This document shows, piece after piece, positions 33,601 to 44,865 of a stretch of 64,000 nt of DNA. Position numbers and translations under genes: made by a program. The stretch is taken from positions 1 through 64,000 of the forward strand of contig JANFAH010000046.1 of assembly GCA_024663395.1 (NCBI GenBank). The letters are read 5' to 3'. The DNA comes from Pisolithus tinctorius. Its lineage: Eukaryota; Basidiomycota; Agaricomycetes; Boletales; Pisolithaceae. The notes under the pieces are model-generated. The model ran no database searches and was not told where the DNA came from. It saw only the letters and a program-made list of their open reading frames with translations. Within the stretch, counting starts at the first letter, position 1. Every line of letters begins with the position of its first letter.

Positions 33601-35126
33601 TATTGGGAATTGTGGGGTGCACAGGGTATCCGACATTCCCTGAAAATACCAAAGCGTCGAAAGCTTCGAGCTGCTGAAAATAATTAGCGGTTAAAAAGGA
33701 TATCGCTGAGTCTTACAACAGGGGAAGAGGTTTTGGGGGGCGAATCGAAGTCCTCTGGATTGTCATAGCCCTGAAGAGGGACGACCATAGAAATACAAGG
33801 TTGGCAATCTGAGTACCATGATTGATGATCTTCTTGCTTCGAGCAAGGACGCCACGATCGAAGGTCATAGGGCGCAGTTTTGCGAGAGACATGAGTGGTA
33901 CGAGCACGGCCCATTGTAGGTGAGGGATGCAGACATCATCCCCTCGCAGGCATGATGGCATTTATACAGTACTCGGCAAAGAGAGACAAAGCACAGTCTT
34001 TGTGGTCCTCTACAAAGAGATGCAATAAAGAAAGCTGGACGTCTGGATCCTACGCATGATTATGTAACACGTGTAGCATCATAACGCTTGAAATCTATGG
34101 TTCCTATCTATTCCGATCCTTGAATGCGGCGGTGTGTTTCTTATAGCTAGGTTACCGCTCACACATTTCCTTATCTCCCATGATAGGTAAATGTTTGTAT
34201 CTTCGTTTCATCTATCTTATGGAGTTTGGGTTGAAGTCATGCACATCCAGATCTATGACTGCGTCAACTCAACTTGTTCATAACCAAATGTATATGTACC
34301 GTCTCCCACCAACGTTAATTGAAGAAGCTTGGAACTTTACCAACTACCGTGAGAGTGCGGGCTTTTTGGTCAAAGAAAGTGGGTCCAGAAATCCTAAGTC
34401 GACCCTCCATCACTGACTCACATTGCCCGATGTTTGGCTTGTTGTAACCTTTGCACCAACGGTCTTTGGTTTCCCTCTCTCGCCCCTCTGCCCGTGTTTC
34501 GCACACTTCCCGGTTGGTTGCTCATGACACGTTCCTGGTGTCTACAAAGATATAATCAGATTTGGATTGCGGCCAGCTGTTCCTGTTCTGATATCAGGTC
34601 AGGTCATGCGTTTCATATCCGAGAGACGTTGAAGATCTCAGGCTCTTCTTGAGTACGGGCAACTAATTAGCAGCATTTTCCCCTATCCATTTATCCCTCT
34701 GCTGACTCGGCACGACTCTCCCTTGAGCACAGGGTATTCTGATATGGATTAAATGCTCTCCACTGATCTTCCTCGTCCCATCCGTTACTTGTTTGTCGAC
34801 CAGACTCATGTACGTATTGTTACACTGCAGTTCCTACCCTCGCGTTTTGCTTCATTTCCCAGCGTGTTATTCCTGCAACGTCTATGTTTTGGCCCGACCT
34901 ACACACCGCCAACATCAACACTGCCAATGACATCGCCACTGCACATCCTAAGGATACCCGAGGCATTTTGATTGATTGTATGCGCAACTTTGGATTAGGG
35001 ATGATCAGTGATGCATTGACGGTTGTTTACACTGCTAGTTGCCCATTACACTCGTAGATAATTATATTAGCAGCAGTAATCATACAGTCCAAGGTTGTGA
35101 AGGTACAAGGAAGCGATGCGACGGTG
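30679..35126. other. Gene-poor stretch of about 4.4 kb
   Basis: Only short, mutually overlapping ORFs (largest about 100-130 codons) are present and none has motifs I recognise. One minus-strand frame near 31155-30859 has a hydrophobic stretch, but nothing else supports it. No tRNA-like structure was noticed. Confidence 0.5.
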
Positions 35127-35330
35127 TTATAGTGCAGTTCCGCGCTCGGAACTGGCTCAAATCTCTGCAGTGTATTTGTCATAATATCCCGCAATCTGAA
35201 ATGTGGAGCAATGGATCAGAGTGCATCACGAAAGAAAGACGGAAGATAATGTACTAACCTTCTTGTTGAATGCACGATTCTGCTCGTTGACATACGTGAT
35301 GTCGCACTCTTCCTCATTGTGCTCTTGCAA
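35127..35330 (-). pseudogene. SYF2-like splicing factor remnant B
   Basis: On the minus strand it reads CDITYVNEQNRAFNKK, a 63-nt intron (35258-35196), IAGYYDKYTAEI, TGA, then ASSERGTAL and TAA at 35127. ERGTAL at the very end is the family's usual C-terminus. Intron position and length equal those of remnant A, and both carry the same CGA-to-TGA change, so they come from one already broken copy. Confidence 0.75.
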
Positions 35331-35603
35331 GAAAGGTTAGCCTTCTTGTCGACACTGTCAAATGAGTTGTAGGTACACTCATCACGAGGGCATAGCGGGG
35401 TAAAAACCGAAACCGACTTCGCCCGTTCCTCGGGACTCGTTTTGATGCTACTGTACATAACCCATGTAATAATGGGTATTTTGCCAAGAAACGGGCCCAA
35501 ATTCGCTAGGCCAGTGATGACTTGTGGCGCAGAGTGCGGTCACATGAATTTGCAGGTGGCGATGCCGTGGGAATTTCCCGAAGGAGCAATCCCGCCACTA
35601 GGT

Positions 35604-35622
35604 GGGAGGGCGGGGGAGGGGG
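35604..35622 (+). other. G-quadruplex-type motif
   Basis: Four G runs of 3, 3, 5 and 5 bases are separated by single bases, the tightest form of the G4 pattern. No neighbouring gene is identified. Confidence 0.45.
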
Positions 35623-35907
35623 TCGAGCGTTCGAGCGGGCCCTGTGGGGCATCACGGCCTTGTGAATTGGGCGGGATGACTGGGGAGGGTGCCGACGAAC
35701 TGTGTTCACGTCCTGCCTACGTTTATCTATTTTATCTGCCCTCCTAGCTAGTGCAAAGTGGTGCAAAGTGACTGTGTTAAAAATTATGCAGGGGTAGTAC
35801 AAAAAGTTGTGCAGGAGCAGTACTGCAAAAGTCGTGCAATCAGCTGTTTTATTTTTGTTTGTTTAATGTTACAGATGCAGCGTCATAGGTTAGGGTTAGA
35901 TAGCCCA

Positions 35908-36085
35908 CAATCGGCCTGTGACATCGACAAAAATCTTATGTGACACTTTTGACGATTGAACAAAAAAGGCAATCGCTACAAGTTCCACGCTTGTCAGTTT
36001 TTGACGATTTGCCTGAAGGCCTGTGACATCGACAAAATCTTTTTTGACGATTGAACAAAAAAGGCAATTGCTGCACATTCATGTT
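35908..36085. repeat. Imperfect tandem duplication of about 100 bp
   Basis: GGCCTGTGACATCGACAAAA occurs at about 35915 and 36018, each followed by TTTTGACGATTGAACAAAAA and GGCAAT. The segment TTTTGACGATTTGCCTGAA near 35995 is the reverse complement of a segment at about 28369-28387, next to SYF2 remnant A. Confidence 0.7.
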
Positions 36086-36159
36086 TTCAACGATCTCACT
36101 CATTTCTCCGCAGATTCACGAAGTTCAAGGTCTCAGGAGTTGTTTACTAGTGCCAGAAT

Positions 36160-37113
36160 ATGTGTGTAATTGGGAAAAACCAAAAAATGCTAGGAAGTAG
36201 TAGATTTTGCAAAACTGCTGACTGCGTTGTGCGGGATAGTGTTCCGAATCGAAGCGAGCAGGCTAACACCCACGTGTCAGACGGTCATCTTTCATTCTTA
36301 TTTCAACTACTTATCCGGAGGCTCGGACCCCTCCCCCTGCAAGGGCTTGTCACCACAATGCAAGGAAGTATAACCATTCCTGTCCTCTTTCAATCCAAGT
36401 TCAAGGTCTTCATGAAGCCGAGCGGCTATCTCCGCGAGGTCACTTGCTCGGGAGTTCGAACGGGCCCTCCAACATGCCACTGTGACATTGAGCTGATGCC
36501 CAAACCAATGGTAAGAGCTGGACAAAGAGTCAGTACCTTAGCCATGTTCACAAAGGTATCTGTACTCGTGCAAGACAATCAAGTAACTCATTGAGTGGAT
36601 GATGTTGATTTATAGCTACTGATCGTCCGCTGATAGCTGCTGCAGGGCCTCATGGCTTGCAACACCACTCATTCTTTTGCTAATGAAAAAGCACACAGAG
36701 TGCCACTACCGCTATTCCTTTGTGCATCGAAGACCAGTTCGCTGGCTATATAATGAGATCGTTGCATGGAGAACATTTCAACGCTTGAATCCCCTCTCGA
36801 GATTCTTTGCACAATGTCCCCTATCACGCGCTCCATGTCTCGTAAAGGCGTCAGACACTATTCCCCATACAATCTACGATCTCGTGGTTCCCGCCAAATG
36901 TTCGAGGCTCTACCTACCCCTTTGAGGACCCCTACCCGCCCTCGCAACTCCACTGGTTCTCAGCCGGGTGAACCGTTCCCTGCCGCTGATCTTGACGTGC
37001 GTGGGGGTGCCTCTATGTATGACATTGTGCACCAAGCAGTACTCGATGGTATTCCACTGGTCCGTACTTTGTTTGCACTACTTTTCATGAAAACCAATTC
37101 CTGCGGTCAATAA
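36160..37113 (+). CDS. Hypothetical ORFs, weak support
   Basis: Two frames (36160-36594 and about 36817-37113) are open but have no recognised domain. The second starts MSPITRSMSRKGVRHYSPYN, a Ser/Arg-rich opening that recalls the ORF starting at 63270. They may be retroelement-derived exons or chance ORFs. Confidence 0.25.
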
Positions 37114-37299
37114 TCTACTACTTCTATCATACTCACATTTGCTCGCAGATTGCATGGAAACTGCTGACGCTGTGTACATTGAACAGCACGCGAACGTGAG
37201 TAACCCCCCCCTGTTATACTTGAGGAATTCCCGTGTTCATTCAGGGCAAACCACAGCATACTGAAAATGGCAGCTGGAGAGCCGATTTCGAACAAAGAA

Positions 37300-39260
37300 T
37301 CGGTGCGACCTCTACTTTCGTTTGTTAATGACTTGGCTCAGCATTCCATTTCAGAGAATATTCACTCCACATCCAAGTGAGTCGCACCAAGGACCTTATG
37401 GAAAGTCGCAGGGATTATGATCGAGTTTGTGGAATGCTGGTAGGCCATGCCTTGTAGGCACTAGGCCAACTTACTGATAGCGTTTTCCAAGGCATTCTGG
37501 CAGACAGGGGTGCCTTGCAGTAGGGCATCTGCCCATGAACTCCGCAGGTAGTATGTATTACACGACCTTCATATCAGATCCGTAATAGTACTTGTACATT
37601 TATAATGCCAAGAACATGGGCAAGGGGCCACCATGCTCTGCAGCGATTCCGTTTTTGTTCGTTGTACTTCAAGTTAGTGGTGTCCTACTCTCATTGTATT
37701 CCACATTTGTATTCCTGGACGCATCCTGGTCCAGGTCTGAAAACTGTTTTGTCCCCCTTAGTTTTTGCTGGGCCAGTGTCGTGGCACGGTACAAGGATCG
37801 CGAGACAAACCAGCCATTGCTGTTATTCGGAGATGGTATTGATGCGGACAATGGAGCCAAGGGAGAAGTGCGTACAGCCATGGAGGGTGATGTACTCCTC
37901 AACTTCGATGCAGTGGTTCGTCATTCTCTTGTCTGCGTGGTTTAGGTCCTAACAGGGGGGTTTTTCAGTGGTCTGCGTGTACCGGTATGCTTAATGTGAA
38001 CAGGAACGTGCCTTGGATTGTGCGTTCATCACATTGGGGATCGACACAGACACCGTTCGACCACCCTGTCAGGTGCTTTCGCTCATCATGTTTCGTTCTT
38101 TTTTTTCTGGTTGACTCGAGCACACCTCGTTGAATTGAAGCTCCTTGCACATGACCCGACCTTTACTACTCAATATACACATGCGTCACGTACGTTCGCA
38201 TCGATTTAGGGTGGTGCTGACATGCTTTGCAGGACGGAGTACGTCGATCCATAAGTTGAGTTGACTTTACCCTCGAGAGCCTGGAAATCTTGTCCTTTGG
38301 TCTGCTCCTTGGGCATGTCTACTTGTGCAACATCACAGACGCCTGACATCACCGTGCCTTCCGGGAAATTTACCTACACCGCGTAGGGAACCGCTCACCC
38401 ACATCCTGCATGCAAGCGCTTGAATTCATTCTCAAGAAGTTCTACTACAAAGACAAGGTCGCCACCATCGGCCCAAGCAAGTTCACAGGTATCCTGGGTT
38501 CAATCTCCCTACGCAGGGCCTGCGCGTCGACTTCAAGTTCCTGTTGATACCTACCATGCCTCTCAAACTCAAAGACGCAACGATTCTTCGAGGTCAAGCA
38601 TGTAGACGGACAAGAGCCTCGGTTCCATCTGTGTGGTGACGTCCCTTCTGGATAATCAAGACAATTACTGATGAGCTGCTAGGCCAAAGCGTAACTTTGG
38701 ATTGACTGGTACCGTAGTTAGTCGATCCCATCCCATCCCATCCCATCCGACCCCTCATAAAAGCATGATGTGTCCGTCAGTCGAACCTAACCGGCCAAAC
38801 TGGATCGAATGATTAGAACGTATGAGGGGGAGAACGGTGCAGGGGGACCCATAGGGAAGGGCCAAAACTCGCACACAACAGCCGCTGTGCTGCTACGTGA
38901 CCTGGTTAACTGATACCCGTGGATTCCCCACATTCCTCGCGAATTCTACACTCGTTTTTTGCATGTTCGAAGACCCTTATTGATGGTGTCTCTGATTTCT
39001 TCAGCGAATCGTTTAATTATCTTTCCTTGGTTGGTTTTAAATTTGATCAGCGCTGGAAGCTATGGTATTACTATCGAAATGACATGATCGTGTGCCATTC
39101 CGTCTGGGTTGTACAAAGCGGTCACTCCATCGACATTCGCATAGCTTTGGACTGGCCGCAGTTATTTGCTTGCTGAAAGCAGTTAACAAAGAAGAACAAA
39201 GGGGAAGGTTATTTATTTAGTTCAGGGCCTTTGGGCCACACGCCATTCTGTGATCTCCCA
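37300..39260. other. Stretch without recognised genes
   Basis: It holds short ORFs only, including one of 117 codons at 37592-37945 with a hydrophobic N-terminal region. A short run of ATCCC units is at about 38728-38748. Confidence 0.4.
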
Positions 39261-39269
39261 CTCACTACC

Positions 39270-41121
39270 ATGCACCCATATATCGAGCACAAAGTTCTTC
39301 GGGGCGAGCATTCCGACTCTGTGAACTCGCTTTCCTTTTTGCCTTGTGGGAAGTACCTCGCTTCTGCTTCATCTGATTGTTCCGTTTGCATATGGAAGAC
39401 TTCTTGCGGCTCATTTTGTTTCGGGTTGTCTTTGAGAGCGCGGTCAATGCACTTCTTTGGCATCCTGTACGACAACATACGTTGATGTGTGGGTGCGAAG
39501 ACGGTACTGTGTTATCTATGTCCCATTTTACACCTGTGAGAGCCTTCATAATGTCTATCGCTGGTGTGTAACCGGGGAAACCTTAGGTTGGATATCAAGG
39601 AAGGCACATCCGACTTGGTGTCACTGCTTCCATCTCCTGCATCGATATTGAACCACAGGCTAAGCTCCTGGCGATAGGTGTTGGGCAGCAGGTCCGCATA
39701 TGCCAGGACGACTCCAACCGTGAGATCTCATTGGTGTACAGTAGTATTTTGGCTGACATACAATCTCCAGAGGATCATACCGCGGCAACCAGACTTCCAC
39801 CCCCTCCAAAAGTCATTGTCGATACAGATGACGATGACTGCCGCCACATTCGACCTCGTTCCATCCACTTTATCAAGAATGGCAAGGTCCTTATCGCTTC
39901 CTATCTCAATCATGGCATCGTGTAAGCTTGTGGCACACCTTCGGTGGCGATGCTAACACTACTTATAGGGGTTGGGACCTCGCAACAAGGTCAGCAGTAT
40001 GGCATGTCAAACCACCCAATGTCCCTTCGAATGTATGTCTCCAGAACTCACATGTTAGTTGACTGACGCAACTGCCCCAACAGTGGAAGTTCTTCGATAT
40101 GCAGCAAGCTTAATGCCTTGGTGGTTAACACTGCTGCAAGATGGGCTATTCCTTTACAAGCTAGGTGGTACAAAGGCCATCCGAAGATGGTCTGTGGATG
40201 CCGATGTTGGCGAGCGACACCCACTTTCTGTTTCATTCCTGCACGGAGGACGGGCAATTGTCTCAGGTACTAACACAGGCAGTATCTCTATTTTCAACAC
40301 GCCTTCCAATGACTTGTACCAAGTACTTCCGCACGGCAGTAAGTGTTCAAGTTTACAACATTTGCAGTCCCCAGCACTGTTTGTCTAGGCGATGTAATCC
40401 AGGCAGTTGCGGTGAGTAAGCGTACTCTTCATTGCTGTGCATCATATTGATAACTAGGTAAGACTCGTCAGCAAGGCCTGTGGAGCTTCATTGCGGTTGG
40501 ATCTGCCCTGAAAGGGGAAGAGACATACATCAAAATATGGAAAGCACAAGTTGGTGTGTATCTTCCATGCATTTTTTGGCCGAGATCTGACCCTGTGATC
40601 CATGCTTAGAGCCTTTGTCGGACCAGGTAGATGCACTTTACAACCGCCTCATGGTAAGCTTTACTTGGTTTAGCGGTGCATAACCATCTCATTCCACTCC
40701 GAGGTGATACGATTTTCAATGGACTGGAGTGACTATGGACGGATAGGCTTAACTATGGCCTTTGCAACCATCTGTGTCATTGTAACCATAGCTCTGCTAG
40801 AATTCGTGTGGTTGAAGGTTCCATGGGAGTGGATTCATTTGTCCCTCTGCACTTTTGTATGAGATATTCAACTGGCTCTACGGCTCTGCATACTAATTTC
40901 TGTCTTATTAGGTGTACAGGATGGCGGCTCTTCTGCAGTCCTGTAATCGTTGGTTGTTCCTTGAGGTTGAGCGACTCGTCGCGATCGTGGGAAGTCACAT
41001 GCGCACTGTGGCCTTGTCAGTTCTTGGCTCTTTGAGATCAGCGGCTCGCGCCTTCCTCGAATTACTGCCTGTCGATACGCCTATAACCAATGATTGGTTG
41101 GGGGCCACCAACTATCAGTAG
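39270..41121 (+). CDS. WD40-repeat protein, possibly frameshifted
   Basis: The probable start is the ATG at 39270 (MHPYIEHKVLRGEHSDSVNS). The first WD40 repeat reads SLSFLPCGKYLASASSDCSV and ends CIWK. Later exons, in changing frames, give VNALLWHPVRQHTLMCGCED, LLAIGVGQQVRIC, WDLATRSAVWH, VSFLHGGRAIVSGTNTGSIS and FIAVGSALKGEETYIKIW. Introns are likely near 39536-39640, 39924-39968 and 40405-40458. The change of frame near 39400 has no clear intron, so this may be a pseudogene. WD40 proteins are interaction scaffolds; the partner cannot be told. Confidence 0.6.
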
Positions 41122-41129
41122 TTTGCCTA

Positions 41130-42740
41130 CTACCAATGGCAAGAGTTTCGGTTCATAGCCAGTAGTAATTGTTTTATTCAGAACTCAGAAGGTTGTTATA
41201 TCACTCTCATATCTTACAACTGTCCTCCTCAGAATATGTGCGAGTGCTTGATTGTCTGCGGCCGCAATGTGCAGTATTTGAGGTACAAAATTACATACTT
41301 GATACACTGGCCCTCGCCTGGATCCTATCACAGTACTGGTGCACTCGCCGAGAAACCCGTACATTTTGCCTGTTTCTTCCTATCCCACTCTCATACCTCG
41401 TTCCTCAGAACCCTTTACCCTGCAGCCCGACAAAACCCATTGTCGTCAATCACTCGTGGGTACATTCATTCATACATATCCAACCATCCATAAATGCAAG
41501 ATTTGCAAAAACCCAAGGTGCTCGCACAACAATATCGTGCATGCGGTCAAATGCGGTGCACGTGGCCTCTCGTTTGCGCTTCATCGATCACCATCCTTCC
41601 ATAGTGCACCCCCCTGCCTCCAGCATCTTCCCACAACTACCCCAAGCCGTTCTGTGTGCGCCAAGACCATTCGAATGCCCTGCACAGCGATATTATGCAT
41701 GTAGTGCAGATGCCGACTCGTTTCGACCATTCTGGTCTCATAGTCTCTCCGGCTGAGTCTGTAGCACACCTCCCATGTCTGGCGCAGTGGCATACCTCAA
41801 GGACAATTCTGAGCGGCCCAAGGCGTAACAAGACGACTCAAGGCAGCCGCTGAGCCATTCCGTGCATTTGGTGTGTTCAGGCGCCTCTTACCCTACAGCC
41901 CAATCTGACCCGACACTACATGTGCATCGCTATCCATCCTCCTCAAGGTCTGTTCACCTTCAACCTCAACGTATACCATCCCTCTCGATACACCCGAGTT
42001 ACCCTCCCTTCACACCTAACGCCCGCACCACTTACTCCTCGGTGTCCCCACCGTGACCCCTGCCCATAGGTCTCGGGGACCTATCTGTGGGGATCTTTTC
42101 CGCTTCTTCCAGACCCGTAAAACTTTAGTGACCATGACCGTGTGTCGTTCAGGGTATATTGTGAATTGTGGGCCAGAGAGCCGTCAAGAAACATGAGATT
42201 TGATGTAAACTCAGCGAGCAATTTGGAGTAGGTTGGATTACTTTGTCATGAGTGCGTACTCGTAGCCCCATGTATCGGGACCCCTCAGTACTAACGTAAA
42301 TGGGGGGAAAGGCATGGATCTCAGATATCGCGGCGGGCGGGATATGCACTTTTTTTTAATTTTCGGTGCATATTCTCAGCATGTTCTCAGATCCCATGGG
42401 CGGTATCTTGTGAGGATTTCTGTTGGTGAGTGACGGAACCGTTCACTCACACCGCACACTGCTTATGAATGACGAGAACGTAGACCTTGGTCATACACTC
42501 TGATCATGCTGATGTGCATACAAGGTCTATGAGCTACGAGGTTTCGGACTTGAAGATTTCATCGGATGTAATATTCATTGCTCTAGTTAAAGTCACGTGG
42601 TCTCAACCTCGCCACCCCTTTGTGCTTGCGCGATGGTGTCTCTCTCCTACTTTCTTCAATTCACCCGCTTTCGGCTTCTCTCCACTTCGTCGTGTAACAG
42701 CTCTCTCAATTCTCATTGTGCCTCTTCGCGACTATCCTTT
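41130..42740. other. Intergenic stretch
   Basis: One plus-strand frame (41169-41756) is open but low-complexity, with no domain. Nothing else is recognised. The promoter of the next gene presumably lies near its right end. Confidence 0.35.
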
Positions 42741-42745
42741 CTAGC

Positions 42746-43885
42746 ATGAATCTGCAACGCTACTTTCCTGTTCTCGTTTTATTCTTCCCTATGATCCCGA
42801 TCAAATACCTCCTCCTCGCTGGTTACCTCTTTTGGCCCATCATCACCCAGGTGCAGAGGCTTACATTCTACGGCATTCGCGGGGTATGCAGTGTCGGATG
42901 GTTTTATGAAACTGGTGTTTGCAGAGCTGTGGCGTCCTTTGTGCATGCTCCAGATGCCACTCGCTACGTCGCGGCGATCCAGACAGAATTTGGTGGTCTT
43001 GAAGATCTCCTTTCAAGCACAAACGAGGTCATGCCCATCGTCCAAAGTCTGACTGAAGCTCACCTATCTATTGGCGACCTCGTTATTCTGGTGAAGAGCA
43101 GCTCCTTGAGTTCTCGTGCTGTACTGGCGGGAGAGTTGACTGCTGTCACTGTTGAAACAAAAGAAGTCGTACGGGGTCTCCAGAAGCTTTTCACTCAAGT
43201 TCGGGGAACTGTGGACGTGTGGGTGAAAGCATATTAGCATATGAGCAATTTCTGATTCTTTCTAAACAGCGTGCTGTCAGTTAATGAAAACCTGCTGGAT
43301 CTCCTTCATCATCGCATTTCGCCCATTTCAACACTTTCTGCGTATTGCTACGTGATTGGCAATTCTCTCCATTCAAATGAATGCTCTGCGTCAGATGTTC
43401 GCATTTCCCAGGCATTTCAGCAGATGTTATTTCAGTTCCAGCTTGGATTATCGGCCCTGATACGTCGAGTCGTCCAGGTCCAAGGCTCTCTAAATGGCAT
43501 CGAAGCCCACCTTGATGCTGTCCGTGACCTGGTAGCAACGGAGAACAGCATTTTGATAGCAGAGCGGTCTGAAGTCCTTGCTGAACTCCTCACGTTCCTG
43601 GGGCTAAACCGACAGCAAATGGCAATGTTGGATTCTCAGCTTAGGTCACTCCAGGAGGTTACACGCTACCGTACTCTTGCTACCTGGTATGTTTCCAATA
43701 CCTTGTTGGGATTGACGGAGTTGGAGGAGGCCTTGGAGGTACTGAGATCATTGGTGGTGGGAGCCGATCTGATTGATGAAGTGCCAATGGAGGTTTTCAT
43801 CAGTGCATTGACGAAGGGAATGGAGAGGCTCCATCAGGCTGGTGGTGGAGGAACTCGTGTCCTCACCCCTGTGCTAACAACGTAA
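42746..43885 (+). CDS. Hypothetical protein with N-terminal hydrophobic segment and helical body
   Basis: The first exon starts MNLQRYFPVLVLFFPMIPIK, a signal-anchor-like start followed by YLLLAGYLFWPIITQV. After an intron at about 43210-43270 the frame runs to 43885. The body is leucine-rich and predicted helical (LLTFLGLNRQQMAMLDSQL, LTELEEALEVLRSLV), probably coiled coil. It resembles membrane-anchored hypothetical proteins common in agarics. I could not find an intron that joins the two parts in exact frame, so a frameshift is possible. Confidence 0.5.
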
Positions 43886-44865
43886 CTACATTTTCGTGAC
43901 TTCTGTGCTTTGAACAAAAAATATCCACTCCATGTACCATGTCTTACCTTCTAAACTGTTTTTGCAAAATAAAGTTGTTATGTTTTGTTACATGCTCAGA
44001 CCTCGAATAGCTGCTTGTCGGTCTACAGGTTTACTGGTGGGAGTTATTGCTCGAAGAACTTACTTAACCCATACTCGGGTCAGTCATCTGTGCTGCATCG
44101 CTCGCTCTATCCGTCGGTTTCGACAACGTTTCAAGGCAAGAATGGCCTCCTCCGGTCGTTGAGTCTCGAATGTCACTCATGCCATGCTTAGGAAATCCTC
44201 TGCTTCACCTACCGGATCCAGTCAAGTTCCTTGTCAATGTCAATGGTGAATGCGAGTGGGGCAGCTGGATGGAGAAGGGTGGTGTAGGGGTGTTTGAGAG
44301 TGCCTGGCTTTATCTTGCACGGTGGGCGTGAATAGCCTTTTCGTTCGAGAAACTTCGTTCATTGACTAAATTATGTGTTTATTCTCTGCCCAAGACTTAG
44401 ATAGCAAGTTAGCAGGCGTTCCTTTGAGCAAACACCCTTGCCATACCCCCGCCACCACGAGACTCAGCATCGAGAACTTCAAGTGCCCGATTTCAGATGA
44501 AACGTGTCCACAGCACCGCCGCTGCAACGTCTGCACTGTCGACACCGACACACGTCGCCCATTATATGCAGACCCGCTCCTCCCTCCTGTTATTTGTCAC
44601 GACACCTGCCCTTTTCCATGCTTTCCATGCAGCCTTTGGTTTACCTCATCCAGCTTCGCACGAAGGGTGTAGTGGTCCTGTACGTGAACCTCCGATTATC
44701 GCCAGATGATTCTAACTATCCTCGGGATGATGTGCCAGCCACCATACCGACGACATATTTTGGGGCTAGCTACAGAGGTCGATTACGCTGTTAAGTACTG
44801 CACTTTCTTCGCGGCCGTTTTCACGACAGTTGGCGAGCATCTCTCTACTAGGTTAGCCTCAGCTG
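43886..44865. other. Intergenic stretch before inverted repeat arm B
   Basis: Short ORFs only. The inverted repeat starts abruptly at about 44866, within what was an intron of the GYF gene. Confidence 0.4.

Noticed and set aside
31217..34506. Several ORFs of 60-130 codons taken as genes
   Set aside because: They overlap on both strands, have no motif or workable intron structure, and are no longer than expected by chance in this composition.
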